Shown: positions 17,156 through 25,551 of the stretch, in pieces
Layout: every line of letters begins with the position of its first letter
How positions within the stretch are numbered: position 1 is the first letter of the stretch
Assembly (NCBI GenBank): GCA_033856195.1
Contig: JAWVFL010000002.1
Location: forward strand, 62,001 to 126,000
Reading direction: 5' to 3'
Source: VRUE01 sp033856195
Lineage (GTDB): Bacteria > Actinomycetota > Thermoleophilia > Solirubrobacterales > 70-9
DNA length: 64,000 nucleotides
The notes under the pieces: model-generated
Told to the model about the DNA's origin: nothing
Database searches by the model: none
The model's input: the letters and a program-made list of their open reading frames with translations, nothing else
Translations under genes and position numbers: made by a program

Positions 17156-17680
17156 TCAGTTCAACTGTTTGGGAGAGAGGGAAGCGATCTTCCACTCGCT
17201 GCCTTCGCGGTTCAGCGGCATCGTGTAGACGGCTTCGCTGCCTCCGTAATAGATCAGAAACGCCCGTGGGCCCTGTTCGCGCAGGCTGCCGGCGTCGACG
17301 ATCGTGCTTTCCTTTCGTTCCTCGGCCGAGAGACGCATGAAGGCTCCGAGGAAGGATGGGCACGACGTGTCCACGAGACCCGTCGCCGTCGTCGCCAGGT
17401 GCTTGATTTTGTCCAGCACCGAGCGCGAGAGCTGAGCACAGGTGCCCGCCCAGTCTCCCTCGGCGCGCGCCGCGAAGAAGCCCTGGACCACCTCCGCACC
17501 TTCTTCGAGCGCCGATTTGCTGCCCTCTTCGCCGAAATCGAGGAGGGCGCTTTTGGTCTGGTCGCGGAACTGGTCGGAGCCGCCGTCCGATCCGGAGCTT
17601 CCACACGCGCCGAGGACGGCCGCCGCCAGCGCTGCCGAGACGAGCATGAGAAGCGGTCGCGTTGCGTCCTGCCCGATCAC
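17156..17680 (-). CDS. putative lipoprotein
   Basis: 174 residues. The signal peptide LLMLVSAALAAAVLGACGSSG contains a lipobox (LGAC, Cys at about 26). The mature domain has conserved Cys in GTCAQL and TSCPSFLGAF and ends FLIYYGGSEAVYTMPLNREGSEWKIASL. It is a shorter version of the next gene's protein without the low-complexity linker. The two are 32 nt apart on the same strand and are best explained by tandem duplication. Function unknown; a surface-anchored, possibly ligand-binding domain is likely. Confidence 0.8.
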   Translation of the reverse strand: MIGQDATRPLLMLVSAALAAAVLGACGSSGSDGGSDQFRDQTKSALLDFGEEGSKSALEEGAEVVQGFFAARAEGDWAGTCAQLSRSVLDKIKHLATTATGLVDTSCPSFLGAFMRLSAEERKESTIVDAGSLREQGPRAFLIYYGGSEAVYTMPLNREGSEWKIASLSPKQLN

Positions 17681-17765
17681 GGCGGCGATTGTAGTGGCCG
17701 TCTTCCAATAGAGACACGCAGGTACAGAAGTCGCGCGGCCCGGTCTTCTGGTCTACAGTCTGAGC

Positions 17766-18455
17766 GTGGCTTCAGGTAGACGCACGGCTAGGTTGAGCGA
17801 GCGGCTGCCAAGGGGCCGGCACGGGTTGCCGCGGGAGGCCGTGACGGAATCCCAGCGCAACCGCATCCTGCAGGCGATGATCGAGGTCGTCTCCGAGCGC
17901 GGCTACCCCGATACCCGGGTCGTCGATGTGATCGGCGTCGCTGGCGTCTCACGCAAGACGTTCTACGAACTCTTCTCCAGCAAGGAGGACTGCTTCCTCG
18001 CCACCTACGACGTGCTGCTGGGAAACCTGCTCGGCGACACCGCTCGTGGCTTCGAGTCCAAGCCCGGCTCGCCCTGGGCTGAGCGCGTGGCCGGCGGGCT
18101 CGGCGAGCTGCTCAAACACCTGGCAGAGCACCCCGACGAGGCGCGCTTCGCGATCGTCGAGGTCCTCGCGGCCGGCCCGAAGGCGCTGGCCCGCCGCGAC
18201 GCGGCGCTGCGCCAGTTCACCGGCTTCCTCGACGCCGGCCGGGCGGAGACCTCGGTCGAGCTGCCGGGAATCACCTCGCTCTCGCTCGCCGGCGGCATCA
18301 ACGAGCTGCTCTACAGCGAGATCCTGCATGGAGCCGCAACGCAGCTGCCGAGCCGCCTGCCCGACCTGATGTTCTGGATCACCCTGCCCTTCCTCGGGCC
18401 CGAGGGAGCCGCTGAGGAGCGCGAGCGGACCAGGCTCTCGATGCTGGAGAGTTAG
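17766..18455 (+). CDS. TetR family transcriptional regulator
   Basis: 229 residues from a GTG at 17766. After a basic leader with the motif LPRGRHGLPREAVTESQRNRIL comes a TetR N-terminal helix-turn-helix (about 30-78): VIGVAGVSRKTFYELFSSKEDCFLATYD. The C-terminal ligand-binding domain is poorly conserved, as usual. The same LPxGRHGxP leader appears in two of the four TetR proteins at 55-58 kb, suggesting one lineage-expanded subfamily. It is divergent from the lipoprotein pair and upstream of the secreted-protein gene at 18606; either could be its target. Confidence 0.9.
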   Translation: MASGRRTARLSERLPRGRHGLPREAVTESQRNRILQAMIEVVSERGYPDTRVVDVIGVAGVSRKTFYELFSSKEDCFLATYDVLLGNLLGDTARGFESKPGSPWAERVAGGLGELLKHLAEHPDEARFAIVEVLAAGPKALARRDAALRQFTGFLDAGRAETSVELPGITSLSLAGGINELLYSEILHGAATQLPSRLPDLMFWITLPFLGPEGAAEERERTRLSMLES

Positions 18456-18605
18456 GCAGCGCACCTGTTAAGGCGCTCCTTTCTGTGAATGGCCGGGTTT
18501 ATCTAGATTGGGATACTGATAATTTGGGCAATGGAGGGAATGTCCAAGGCTTATCTATGGCCGGGGCTCTGAACGGCCAGGCCGCAAAGGAGAGAGAACG
18601 AGCAC

Positions 18606-19373
18606 ATGCGCAAGCGCTTGATTACGACACTGGCCCTGGGGGCGGTACTTGCCCTCGCGGCGGCCGGAATAGCTACAGCAGAGAAGCCCACCATCGTCCA
18701 GGCTGGGAACCTGAAGTTGACCCTGAACGGGAGCTTCAGCCCAAAGAAGCTGCCGAAGAGTGGGAAGGCCGCCCCGATCACGCTGAACGTCAGCGGCAAG
18801 ATCGAGACGACCGACGGCACGCACGCGCCGGCCCTGAAAGAAGTCGTCGTCGAAACCGACAAGAACGGCTCGATCGATGTCAAGGGCTTGCCGACCTGCA
18901 CCTCGGGGAAACTGCAGGCTCAGGACACCAGCCATGCGGAAGCGATCTGCAGGAAGGCGATCATCGGCAGCGGCATCACCAACGTCGAGGTCGAATTCCC
19001 CGAATCGAATCCGTTCATCGCGAAAAGTAAATTGCTCGCCTTCAACGGTGGGACCAGCGGTGGTAAGACGACGATCTTCATCCACGCTTACCTGACCTCT
19101 CCGGTCTCGGCGGCGGTTGTCACCACGGTCAAAATCTCGAAAATCCACAACGGTCGCTACGGCACGAAATCGGTTGCTTCGGTGCCGAAGATCGCTGGTG
19201 GGTACGGCTCGGTAAAGGAATTTGCACTGACCTTCGACCGCGGCTACAAAAACACACCGTTCCTGTTTGCCAAGTGCCCCGACGGTCACCTCAACGCCAA
19301 GGCCACGTCCGTCTTCGCCGACGGCACGCGCCTGACGGGCACCTTCGTCCGCTCCTGCACCCCGAAGGGCTAA
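18606..19373 (+). CDS. secreted protein of a four-cysteine family
   Basis: 255 residues with a clear signal peptide (ITTLALGAVLALAAAGIATAE) and an AAAGGAGAGA ribosome site. The mature protein matches, in segment order, the three proteins encoded at 49084, 49869 and 51645: GNLKLTLNGSF, APALKEV, KGLPTC, CRKAIIGSG, LLAFNG, IHNGRYGTK and a final SCTP. Four cysteines are at equivalent places (GLPTC, ICRKA, FAKCP, RSCTP), so two disulphides are likely. Function unknown; an extracellular beta-rich domain is my inference. A strong terminator follows at 19410. Confidence 0.85.
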   Translation: MRKRLITTLALGAVLALAAAGIATAEKPTIVQAGNLKLTLNGSFSPKKLPKSGKAAPITLNVSGKIETTDGTHAPALKEVVVETDKNGSIDVKGLPTCTSGKLQAQDTSHAEAICRKAIIGSGITNVEVEFPESNPFIAKSKLLAFNGGTSGGKTTIFIHAYLTSPVSAAVVTTVKISKIHNGRYGTKSVASVPKIAGGYGSVKEFALTFDRGYKNTPFLFAKCPDGHLNAKATSVFADGTRLTGTFVRSCTPKG

Positions 19374-19409
19374 GAAGCGCATCACGCTTTAATCAGGACG
19401 AAAAAGGGG

Positions 19410-19440
19410 AAGAAAGGGCGGCCATGGGCCGCCCTTTCTT
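19410..19440. terminator. bidirectional intrinsic terminator
   Basis: A 14-bp perfect stem, AAGAAAGGGCGGCC and its complement, with an ATG loop. It is followed by T-rich sequence on the plus strand and preceded by A-rich sequence that gives T-rich on the minus strand. It lies between the convergent genes ending at 19373 and 19445. Confidence 0.88.
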
Positions 19441-19444
19441 TGCC

Positions 19445-20167
19445 CTAGTCCCGCGGATCGATCAGGTCGGCCGGGGCGGGTGGGATCAAGCCCTCCGCTT
19501 CGCGCCGCCGCTCGCCGCGCCTGAGCATTCTCTGGGTGAGGATCGCGATGCTGAGGATCGCGGTGGCGCCGAGACTCAACTGAACGCTGAGCAGGCCCTG
19601 GCGAGTCCAGTAGACGTCGCGCAGATCGAGCAGGAGCGCCGCCTCGTCGAAGGTCAGCCCCATGCCGATGCCGGTCGTGACCGCGAGCCGCTCTTCGAGC
19701 GCCGCGTCGTCGGTCAGCAGCGCCGTCGTCCCAGAGGCGAAGGCGAGCACGATGCCGGGCACGAAGTGGTGGATGTGGCGGCCGCCGACGCTGACGTTGC
19801 GGAACGGCCACCACTCGTCGCGGATGCCCAGGGTCGAGAGGCGCACCAGCGCGAAGGAGCCGAGGAAGCCGGCAAGCAAGTTGAAGAGGACGGTTTCGGA
19901 GCGCGGCGCCTCGTCGTAGCCGCCCACCGCGACGCTGACCGTGTCGAGTGCGGCGGCCGGCGCCGCCTCGACCAGCCCCTCGCCGTCGGCCTCCTGGTGG
20001 GAGCGGCGCTGCAGCATGCGGCCGAACTGTCCGGCCAGGACGACGCCCGCACCGCCCAGCGCGACAGCGGCGAGCCCGACGGTGGCGCGCTCGGAATGGC
20101 CCCAGCCGAGCCTGGTCCTGGCCTTGGCGCGCCGGGTCAGGCGAGTCGGCAAGCGCGGCGAACCCAT
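19445..20167 (-). CDS. integral membrane protein, unknown function
   Basis: 240 residues. Several hydrophobic segments are visible: ATVGLAAVALGGAGVVLAG (about 28-46), TVLFNLLAGFLGSFALVRL, HHFVPGIVLAFASGTTAL and LLSVQLSLGATAILSIAIL. The motif VGGRHIHHFVPGIVL followed by GMGLTFDEAALLLDLRDVYW is conserved in unnamed actinobacterial membrane proteins, but no function is known to me. The His-rich motif and acidic FDEA in the membrane region might bind metal. It follows rplI by 22 nt on the same strand, so it may be transcribed with the ribosomal cluster. Confidence 0.75.
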   Translation of the reverse strand: MGSPRLPTRLTRRAKARTRLGWGHSERATVGLAAVALGGAGVVLAGQFGRMLQRRSHQEADGEGLVEAAPAAALDTVSVAVGGYDEAPRSETVLFNLLAGFLGSFALVRLSTLGIRDEWWPFRNVSVGGRHIHHFVPGIVLAFASGTTALLTDDAALEERLAVTTGIGMGLTFDEAALLLDLRDVYWTRQGLLSVQLSLGATAILSIAILTQRMLRRGERRREAEGLIPPAPADLIDPRD

Positions 20168-20189
20168 GCCCCGCAGCCTAGCGTCGGGT

Positions 20190-20642
20190 TCAGCGTTCCT
20201 CGGTGACGATCGTCTTCACCGTGGCGACGGCGCCGTCGGCGAGCTCGATCTCGACCATGTGGGTGCCGATCTCACGGATCGGCTGCTCGAGGCGGACCTT
20301 GCGCCGGTCGATGCGCAGGTCGCGAGCGTCCTGGATCGCGTCGGCGATCTCCTTCGCGCCCACGGAGCCGAAGAGCTTGCCGTCCTCGCCAGCACGCTGG
20401 TAGATCGTCAGAACGGTCTTGGAGAGCAGCGAGGCCGCCTGCTCTTCCCGCTCGGAGCGGGCTTTCTCGGCTTTCTCAGCCGCGGCACGCCGCCGCTGGG
20501 CCTCCTCCAGCGCCCCCGCGGTGGCTGCCGCCGCCAGTTTGCGCGGGATCAGGTAGTTGCGCAGGTAGCCGGGGGATACGTCAACCGGATCGCCGCGCTG
20601 GCCGAGCTGCTCGACGTCCTCGAGCAGGATCGCCTGCGTCAT
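20190..20642 (-). CDS. rplI: 50S ribosomal protein bL9
   Basis: 150 residues, the normal length. The N-terminal domain has AILLEDVEQLGQRGDPVDVSPGYLRNYLIPRKLA, the bL9 signature region, then a connecting helix rich in Ala, Glu and Arg and a C-terminal domain (SVGAKEIADAI, RKVRLEQPIREIGTHMVEIEL). It binds 23S rRNA near the L1 stalk. Its ATG overlaps the rpsR stop in a TGATG junction, giving translational coupling in the usual rpsF-ssb-rpsR-rplI order. Confidence 0.97.
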   Translation of the reverse strand: MTQAILLEDVEQLGQRGDPVDVSPGYLRNYLIPRKLAAAATAGALEEAQRRRAAAEKAEKARSEREEQAASLLSKTVLTIYQRAGEDGKLFGSVGAKEIADAIQDARDLRIDRRKVRLEQPIREIGTHMVEIELADGAVATVKTIVTEER

Positions 20643-20905
20643 CAGCGCTCTCCGACGTAAGGCAGGAGAGCGATCTCACGGGCGCGCTTCACCGCCACCG
20701 AGAGCTGGCGCTGGTGCTTGCGCGAGAGGCCGGTGACCCGGCGTCCCCGCGTCTTCCCCTTGTCGGAGAGGAAGCGGCGCAGCAGGTTGAGGTCCTTGTA
20801 GTCGACCGCCTCGGAGTTGATCCGGGTGTATTTGCGCGGCCGAGCGCGGTCGTCGCGACGACCGCGCCTGGGCGTTGATGAGGTTGCGTCTTTAGTCCTA
20901 GCCAT
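20642..20905 (-). CDS. rpsR: 30S ribosomal protein bS18
   Basis: 87 residues from the ATG at 20905; a start 39 nt upstream would add a tail not seen in the family. Core: YTRINSEAVDYKDLNLLRRFLSDKGKTRGRRVTGLSRKHQRQLSVAVKRAREIALLPYV, matching bS18. The N-terminus is Arg-rich. bS18 pairs with bS6 on the small subunit platform, and rpsF is two genes upstream. Confidence 0.96.
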   Translation of the reverse strand: MARTKDATSSTPRRGRRDDRARPRKYTRINSEAVDYKDLNLLRRFLSDKGKTRGRRVTGLSRKHQRQLSVAVKRAREIALLPYVGER

Positions 20906-21034
20906 GCGGGTTCGGAATCCTACAGACCTGCCGACGGCGAACACTGCGCGGTGCGGCGTCCTCAGTCGCTCACGTGCAGAGCACGCATCGCTCCCTGCGT
21001 CCTTGCCCCGCTTGGTCCGTCGCCGGCGGGCAGG

Positions 21035-21514
21035 CTAAAAGGGGATGTCGTCGTCCCCGCCACCGCCACCGCCAGCTGCCGCGCCGGCGAAGTCGGAGGA
21101 GTCGGCCGGTACGTCGCTGCTGGGACTGAAGCCACCGCCTTCGCCACCGCCACCCCCGTTGCCCGAGCCATCGCGGGAGCCGAGGAACTGCACCGAGTTG
21201 GCGATGATCTCGACGCTCTGGCGTTTGCCGCCCCCGTCTTTTGCCTCCCACTCGCGCCAGTCGAGGCGACCTTCGACCGCGACCGGCCGACCCTTGGCGA
21301 GGTAGTTGGCGCAGTTCTCGCCCTGGGCGCCCCAGACGGTGACGTCGAAGTAGTTGGGCTTGTCCACCCATTCGCCCGTCTGACCGTCCTTGCGACGGCT
21401 GTTGACCGCCACGCGCAGCTTGCAGACCGAGGTTCCGCCCGGCGTGCTGCGCAGCTCCGGATCGCGGGTCAGGTTTCCGGTGATGACCACCACGTTCACG
21501 TTCGACGCTGCCAC
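21035..21514 (-). CDS. ssb: single-stranded DNA-binding protein
   Basis: 159 residues from a GTG at 21514 with AGGAG nine bases upstream; an upstream TTG abuts the ribosome site and is disfavoured. The OB fold is visible: VVVITGNLTRDPELRSTPGG, NSRRKDGQTGEWVDKPNYFDVTVWG, ANYLAKGRPVAVEGRLDWREWE. A Gly-rich linker leads to the acidic tip DDDIPF, which recruits replication and repair partners. It lies between rpsF and rpsR, as is usual in bacteria. Confidence 0.97.
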   Translation of the reverse strand: MAASNVNVVVITGNLTRDPELRSTPGGTSVCKLRVAVNSRRKDGQTGEWVDKPNYFDVTVWGAQGENCANYLAKGRPVAVEGRLDWREWEAKDGGGKRQSVEIIANSVQFLGSRDGSGNGGGGGEGGGFSPSSDVPADSSDFAGAAAGGGGGGDDDIPF

Positions 21515-21611
21515 GGCTCTCAACTCCTCTGGATCGTTGTCTGGAGTCCAGTCTAAGAGCGTCGGCGGCGCGACTCACCCCTTCGCCCCCGCAATCTGCG
21601 CAGGAAACCGA

Positions 21612-22121
21612 CTACTCGTCGGCGGCGACGGGAACGTCGGCGCTCTCGGGAGCGCTCTCAGCCGGCTCGGCGGCCGATTCGGCCGGCTCAGCGGCGGCCG
21701 GCTCAGCTGACTCGGCGGCGACAGCAGCGCGGGGATCGCCCTGAGGGCCGCGGTCGCCGCGATCGCCGCGATCGCGTGAGGCGCCGGCGGCCGGGGCAGC
21801 GACTGCGGGCGGCACCAATACAGGTGAGTCCACGTCGACTTTGAAGATGCGGAAGCGCAGCACGCCGTCGGCGATCTTCAAGTTGTGGTTGAGCTCGTCG
21901 AGCAGCTCCGTGGGGGCCTCGAAGCGGAACCAGCGGTAATCGGCCTCGTTGCGCAGCTCGATCTCGTAGGCCATCTTGCGCAGACCCCATTTGTTCTCAT
22001 GCTTGAGCGTCCCTTTGCCCTCGATCCGTGATTTCACGTCTTGGGCAAGCACGTCGCGACCGGCCTCGTCGGGACCTGGGTCAAGCATGAGGACCAACTC
22101 GTATTCGCGTGGGACTGCCAA
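21612..22121 (-). CDS. rpsF: 30S ribosomal protein bS6 with extended tail
   Basis: 169 residues starting at a TTG (22121). The bS6 domain occupies about 1-100 (REYELVLMLDPG, KWGLRKMAYEI, RWFRFEAPTELLDELNHNLKIADGVLRFRIFKVD). The remaining 65 residues are Ala/Glu/Pro-rich low complexity with an Arg-Asp repeat (RDRGDRGDRGPQ), much longer than the usual short acidic tail. First ribosomal gene of the rpsF-ssb-rpsR-rplI cluster. Confidence 0.95.
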   Translation of the reverse strand: MAVPREYELVLMLDPGPDEAGRDVLAQDVKSRIEGKGTLKHENKWGLRKMAYEIELRNEADYRWFRFEAPTELLDELNHNLKIADGVLRFRIFKVDVDSPVLVPPAVAAPAAGASRDRGDRGDRGPQGDPRAAVAAESAEPAAAEPAESAAEPAESAPESADVPVAADE

Positions 22122-22139
22122 AGCGGCGAGGGACTATAG

Positions 22140-22589
22140 CTAGTGCGGCGCAAACTCCATGGACCCGTCGTCGGGCGGAACTGGGGCGGGGACTGGTTCT
22201 GGGGAGGGGACCGGAACGGGTTCCGGTGAAGGGACGGGCGGATAGGCGGGCGGGTCCTGCCGTCGGGTTGGGGTACTCGGCTTGCGCTGCGCGCTTCTTC
22301 GGGCGCCGGGACCTCGCGCCCTTCGGGACGAAGCTTTGCCCTCAGAAGCCTCCGCGCGGCGCCGACCACCCCAACCCGACACCACCCGCCCGAGATTCCG
22401 CACAGCCCGCTTCCTCGGAGCCGGCTTCGGGACAGCAGAAGCTTCCACTCGTGGCAGACCAACGTCGGCAGGTAGAGGAGGTGGCGCCGGCGGTGTCAGC
22501 AAGCTTGGGGCAACCCGCAGCGCCAGGAGGATTCCAGCTGCGGCAAGGAGCACCACCCCAGCTTGAGACCACCGAATTCGGACACGCAT
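22140..22589 (-). CDS. membrane-anchored proline-rich protein, unknown function
   Basis: 149 residues from an ATG at 22589. One hydrophobic segment (AGVVLLAAAGILLALRVA, about 10-27) is followed by a basic linker rich in Arg, Ser and Ala and a Pro/Glu/Val repeat tail (PVPSPEPVPVPSPEPVPAP). This looks like a single-pass protein with a wall-spanning proline-rich region. It lies 18 nt upstream of rpsF on the same strand, so it may lead that transcript. An upstream extension to 22742 reads through the repeat at 22639-22748 and is rejected. Confidence 0.6.
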   Translation of the reverse strand: MRVRIRWSQAGVVLLAAAGILLALRVAPSLLTPPAPPPLPADVGLPRVEASAVPKPAPRKRAVRNLGRVVSGWGGRRRAEASEGKASSRRARGPGARRSAQRKPSTPTRRQDPPAYPPVPSPEPVPVPSPEPVPAPVPPDDGSMEFAPH

Positions 22590-22638
22590 CCCAGCACAAG
22601 CCCTCAACCCTGGGATGTCTCCCCCGAAACGATGGCTG

Positions 22639-22748
22639 GACGGGTTGGGCACCCCTCCGAACGGCTTGTACTTTTTCGGCAATCCAACCTCGGACGGCCC
22701 CAGCCGCCCCACCGAAAATGTTGAGAGAGGAGGGGTGCCCAACCCGTC
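22639..22748. repeat. nested inverted repeat, copy 1
   Basis: Outer arms of 20 bp are perfectly complementary (22639-22658 with 22729-22748). Inside is a conserved core with GCTTGTACTTTTTCGGCAAT, CTCGGACGGC, then CCACCGAAAATGTTGAG, whose ACTTTTTCGG and CCGAAAA parts form a second inner stem. The same core, in opposite orientation, occurs at 34570-34677 with different but again self-complementary arms. It lies in the divergent gap between the 22140-22589 gene and otsA. Confidence 0.85.
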
Positions 22749-22800
22749 TCACCACCAACCTTTTGCGTGAGCAAACGAGGGGTCTGGGTAGTCTGAGCCC

Positions 22801-24264
22801 GTGCCCGAATCCGACCCACTGATCATCGTCTCGAACAGGGGCCCCGCCCAGTTCGAACTAGACGAGTCCGGCGAGCGGACCGTCCAGCGCGGCGGCGGCG
22901 GCCTGGTGACAGCCCTCTCGGGCCTGGTCTCCCACCGCGACGCCCTCTGGATCGCCTCGGCGATGACCGACGAGGACGTCGTCGTCAGCGAGGAGCGGGG
23001 CGGCCCGGTCGAGCTTTCGATCGACGGCATCGACTACCGCGTGCTGCTGGTCGGCTCTGACGCCGAAGCCTACGACCGCTTCTACAACATCATCGCCAAC
23101 CCGATCCTCTGGTTCATCCAGCACTACCTCTGGGATCTCTCCAACGCGCCCGACATCCGCCAAGAGGAGCTCGACGCCTGGGACTTCGGCTACCAGGCGG
23201 TCAACCGCGACATCGCCAACGCCGTGCTGGGCCAGATCGAGGGTCGCGAGCGGCCGCTGGTGATGCTGCACGACTATCACCTCTATACGGCCCCAGGGAT
23301 GATCCGGGAAGCCCGCCCCGACGCCTTCCTGCACCACTTCGTCCACATCCCCTGGTCCCAGCCCGACAGCTGGCGCATCCTGCCGGGACGGATCCGCGAG
23401 GCGCTCTTCCGCGGCATGCTCGCCAACGACATCATCGGCTTCCACACGCACGCCTACTGCATCAACTTCATCCGCTGCTGCGACGAACTGCTCGAGGTCG
23501 ACGTCGACTACGAGCAGGGGATCGTGCGGCATGCGGGCGGCGAGACCCACACCCGCGCCTACCCCCTCTCGATCGATGCCGAACGGCTGCGCCGAGCGGC
23601 CGAAACACCGGAGGTTGCGGCGGCCGAGCGCGAGGTGCTGGAGCGCCGGCGCAAGCACCTGATCATCCGCGTCGACCGCGCCGATCTCTCCAAGAACGTC
23701 CTGCGCGGCTTCACCGCTTTCGACGTCTTCCTCACCCAGCACCCGGAGTTCCGCGAACAGGTCACCTTCATCGCCCACCTGCAGCCCTCGCGCCAGGACG
23801 TGCCCGAGTACGCCGAGTACCTGGAGCGGATCGAGGCTCTCGTCGCCGTCGTCAACCACAGCCACGGCACCACCGACTGGATGCCGATCGACCTGAAGAT
23901 CTACGAGAACTTCTACGACGCGGTCGCCCGCTACAAGCACTTCGACCTGCTGATGGTCAACTCGCTCTTCGACGGCATGAACCTGGTCGCCAAGGAGGCG
24001 CCCGCGGTCAACACCCGCGACGGCGTGCTGATGCTCTCCGAGAACACCGGCTCCCACGAGGAGCTCTCCGACTGCACTCTCACGGTCAACCCCTTCGACA
24101 TCCAGGAGCAGGCCGACGCGATCTACCGCGCCCTGACCATGGACCCCGAGGAGCGCCGCCTGCGCGCCCAGCACCTCAAGGAGCTGGTCTTCGCGCGCAA
24201 CCCCGGCGACTGGGTCGACGATCAGCTGAAAGACATCGCCGAGCTGCGCGAGGCAGTCGCCTAG
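22801..24264 (+). CDS. otsA: trehalose-6-phosphate synthase (GT20)
   Basis: 487 residues from a GTG at 22801. It shows VSNRGPAQFELDE and GGGGLVTALSGL near the N-terminus, MLHDYHLYTAPGMIREARP, HIPWSQPDSWRILP and, in the C-terminal half, RVDRADLSKNVLRGFTAF, NSLFDGMNLVAKEAPA and LSENTGSHEEL. These are the sugar- and nucleotide-binding elements of GT20 enzymes, which transfer glucose from UDP-glucose (or another NDP-glucose) to glucose-6-phosphate. No phosphatase domain is fused, so a separate OtsB is expected elsewhere. It converges on treT with only 12 nt between stops, placing two routes to trehalose side by side. Confidence 0.93.
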   Translation: MPESDPLIIVSNRGPAQFELDESGERTVQRGGGGLVTALSGLVSHRDALWIASAMTDEDVVVSEERGGPVELSIDGIDYRVLLVGSDAEAYDRFYNIIANPILWFIQHYLWDLSNAPDIRQEELDAWDFGYQAVNRDIANAVLGQIEGRERPLVMLHDYHLYTAPGMIREARPDAFLHHFVHIPWSQPDSWRILPGRIREALFRGMLANDIIGFHTHAYCINFIRCCDELLEVDVDYEQGIVRHAGGETHTRAYPLSIDAERLRRAAETPEVAAAEREVLERRRKHLIIRVDRADLSKNVLRGFTAFDVFLTQHPEFREQVTFIAHLQPSRQDVPEYAEYLERIEALVAVVNHSHGTTDWMPIDLKIYENFYDAVARYKHFDLLMVNSLFDGMNLVAKEAPAVNTRDGVLMLSENTGSHEELSDCTLTVNPFDIQEQADAIYRALTMDPEERRLRAQHLKELVFARNPGDWVDDQLKDIAELREAVA

Positions 24265-24276
24265 CGGGGGACCCGC

Positions 24277-25515
24277 TCAGGTGTCGAGCTCGGCCAGCAG
24301 CTCGACCCAGTCGCGCAGCAGGCGTGGCGAGAGAAAGTGGTGGCGGGCGTGTTCCTTGCCGGCGCGGCCGAGCCGCTTGCCCAGCTCGGGGTCGGCGAGG
24401 ATCTCCAGGCAGCGCTGCGCGCACTGCTCGGATGAGTCGACCAGGAAGCCGGTCTCGCCGTCGGTGATCTGCAGCGGGATGCCGCCGACGTTGCCGGCGA
24501 CCGTCGGCCGCCCCTTCCAGAGCGCCTCGGTGACCGTCAGGCCGAAGCCCTCGCGGATCGACTTCTGCAGGCAGACGTCGGACTGCGACTGGAAGGCGTT
24601 GACCTCGATCGCGCCGACGTTGTTGAGGTTGTTGAGGATCTTGATGTCTTCGTCGCCTTCGGCGTACTCGAAGGTGTGCTGGAAGAACTCCCAGCCCTCC
24701 GGGTCGTCGGTGGCCATCGAGCCGACCAGGGCCAGCTGCACCTCGGGCATCTGCTCGTGGACGATCCGGTAGGCGTCGATCACGCCCATCGGGTCCTTCC
24801 AGGGATCGAAGCGCGAGACCTGGGTCAGCAGCGGCCGGTCGACGTCGATGCCGAACTGGCGGGCGACGAAGGCGGCGTCGTCGGGCGAGAAGGCCATGTT
24901 CTTCGGCGAGAGCGGGTCGATCGCCGGCGGGATGATCTTCACCCCGTTGTGCCCGTTGACCCCTTTCGGCACGTAGGTGGGCAGGTGCCAGACGGTTGCG
25001 TCGTATTCCTCGATCATCGGCAGCAGGCGGGCGATCGGCTCCGGGTTGGGCTCGGAGAGGTCGATGTGGCAGCGCCAGATCCAGTTGCGGCTCTTCTCCC
25101 TGGCGCCGCGGCGCAGGCCGATCGGCTGCGGGTCGTGGACGATGATCGTGTCCCACTCGCCTTCGAGCCCCTCGGCGTTGATCTTGTTTATCTCGTCGAA
25201 GACCTGCCACTGCTCGGCGCTCAGCGTCTCCTCCGCCCCTTGCAGCGAGTTGTGGAGGAGCTTGGTCGCGTTGAAGAACTCCTCTTTGCCGAAGATCACG
25301 TGCCAGTGGGCGTCGATGCCGATGTCGCGCATCAGCGGCACGATCGTGTAGAGGATCTCCGAGACGCCGCCACCGAAGGCCGTGGCGCTGACGTGCAGGA
25401 CGCGGTGCCCCTTCATCGGCTCCGCCAGCTCGCGAATCCGTTCGATCGTCTCCTTGCCGGCGATATGGGTGTAGTCGGCGAGGGACTTCTGACCTAGGGT
25501 GACTTCCTGAAGCAT
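24277..25515 (-). CDS. treT: trehalose glycosyltransferring synthase-like GT4 enzyme
   Basis: 412 residues with a GT-B fold of family GT4. Motifs include HVSATAFGGGVSEILYTIVPLM, DTIIVHDPQPIGLRRG, WRCHIDLSEPNP, VSRFDPWKDPMGVIDAY, IKILNNLNNVGAIEVNAFQSQSD and KSIREGFGLTVTEALWKGRPTVAGNVGG with the EGFGLTVTEA donor-binding segment. This pattern matches TreT, which joins NDP-glucose and glucose directly to trehalose. Related GT4 synthases differ in acceptor, so the assignment is strong at subfamily level only. The ATG start is the only reasonable one. Confidence 0.85.
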   Translation of the reverse strand: MLQEVTLGQKSLADYTHIAGKETIERIRELAEPMKGHRVLHVSATAFGGGVSEILYTIVPLMRDIGIDAHWHVIFGKEEFFNATKLLHNSLQGAEETLSAEQWQVFDEINKINAEGLEGEWDTIIVHDPQPIGLRRGAREKSRNWIWRCHIDLSEPNPEPIARLLPMIEEYDATVWHLPTYVPKGVNGHNGVKIIPPAIDPLSPKNMAFSPDDAAFVARQFGIDVDRPLLTQVSRFDPWKDPMGVIDAYRIVHEQMPEVQLALVGSMATDDPEGWEFFQHTFEYAEGDEDIKILNNLNNVGAIEVNAFQSQSDVCLQKSIREGFGLTVTEALWKGRPTVAGNVGGIPLQITDGETGFLVDSSEQCAQRCLEILADPELGKRLGRAGKEHARHHFLSPRLLRDWVELLAELDT

Positions 25516-25551
25516 CCGGGATTTCTACATCGCCCGGCGGTCGCTTGCTCT

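Noticed and set aside
22109..22822. 237-residue plus-strand frame opposite the proline-rich protein
   Set aside because: It reads through the inverted repeat and antisense to a gene with a clear membrane segment; no start signals.
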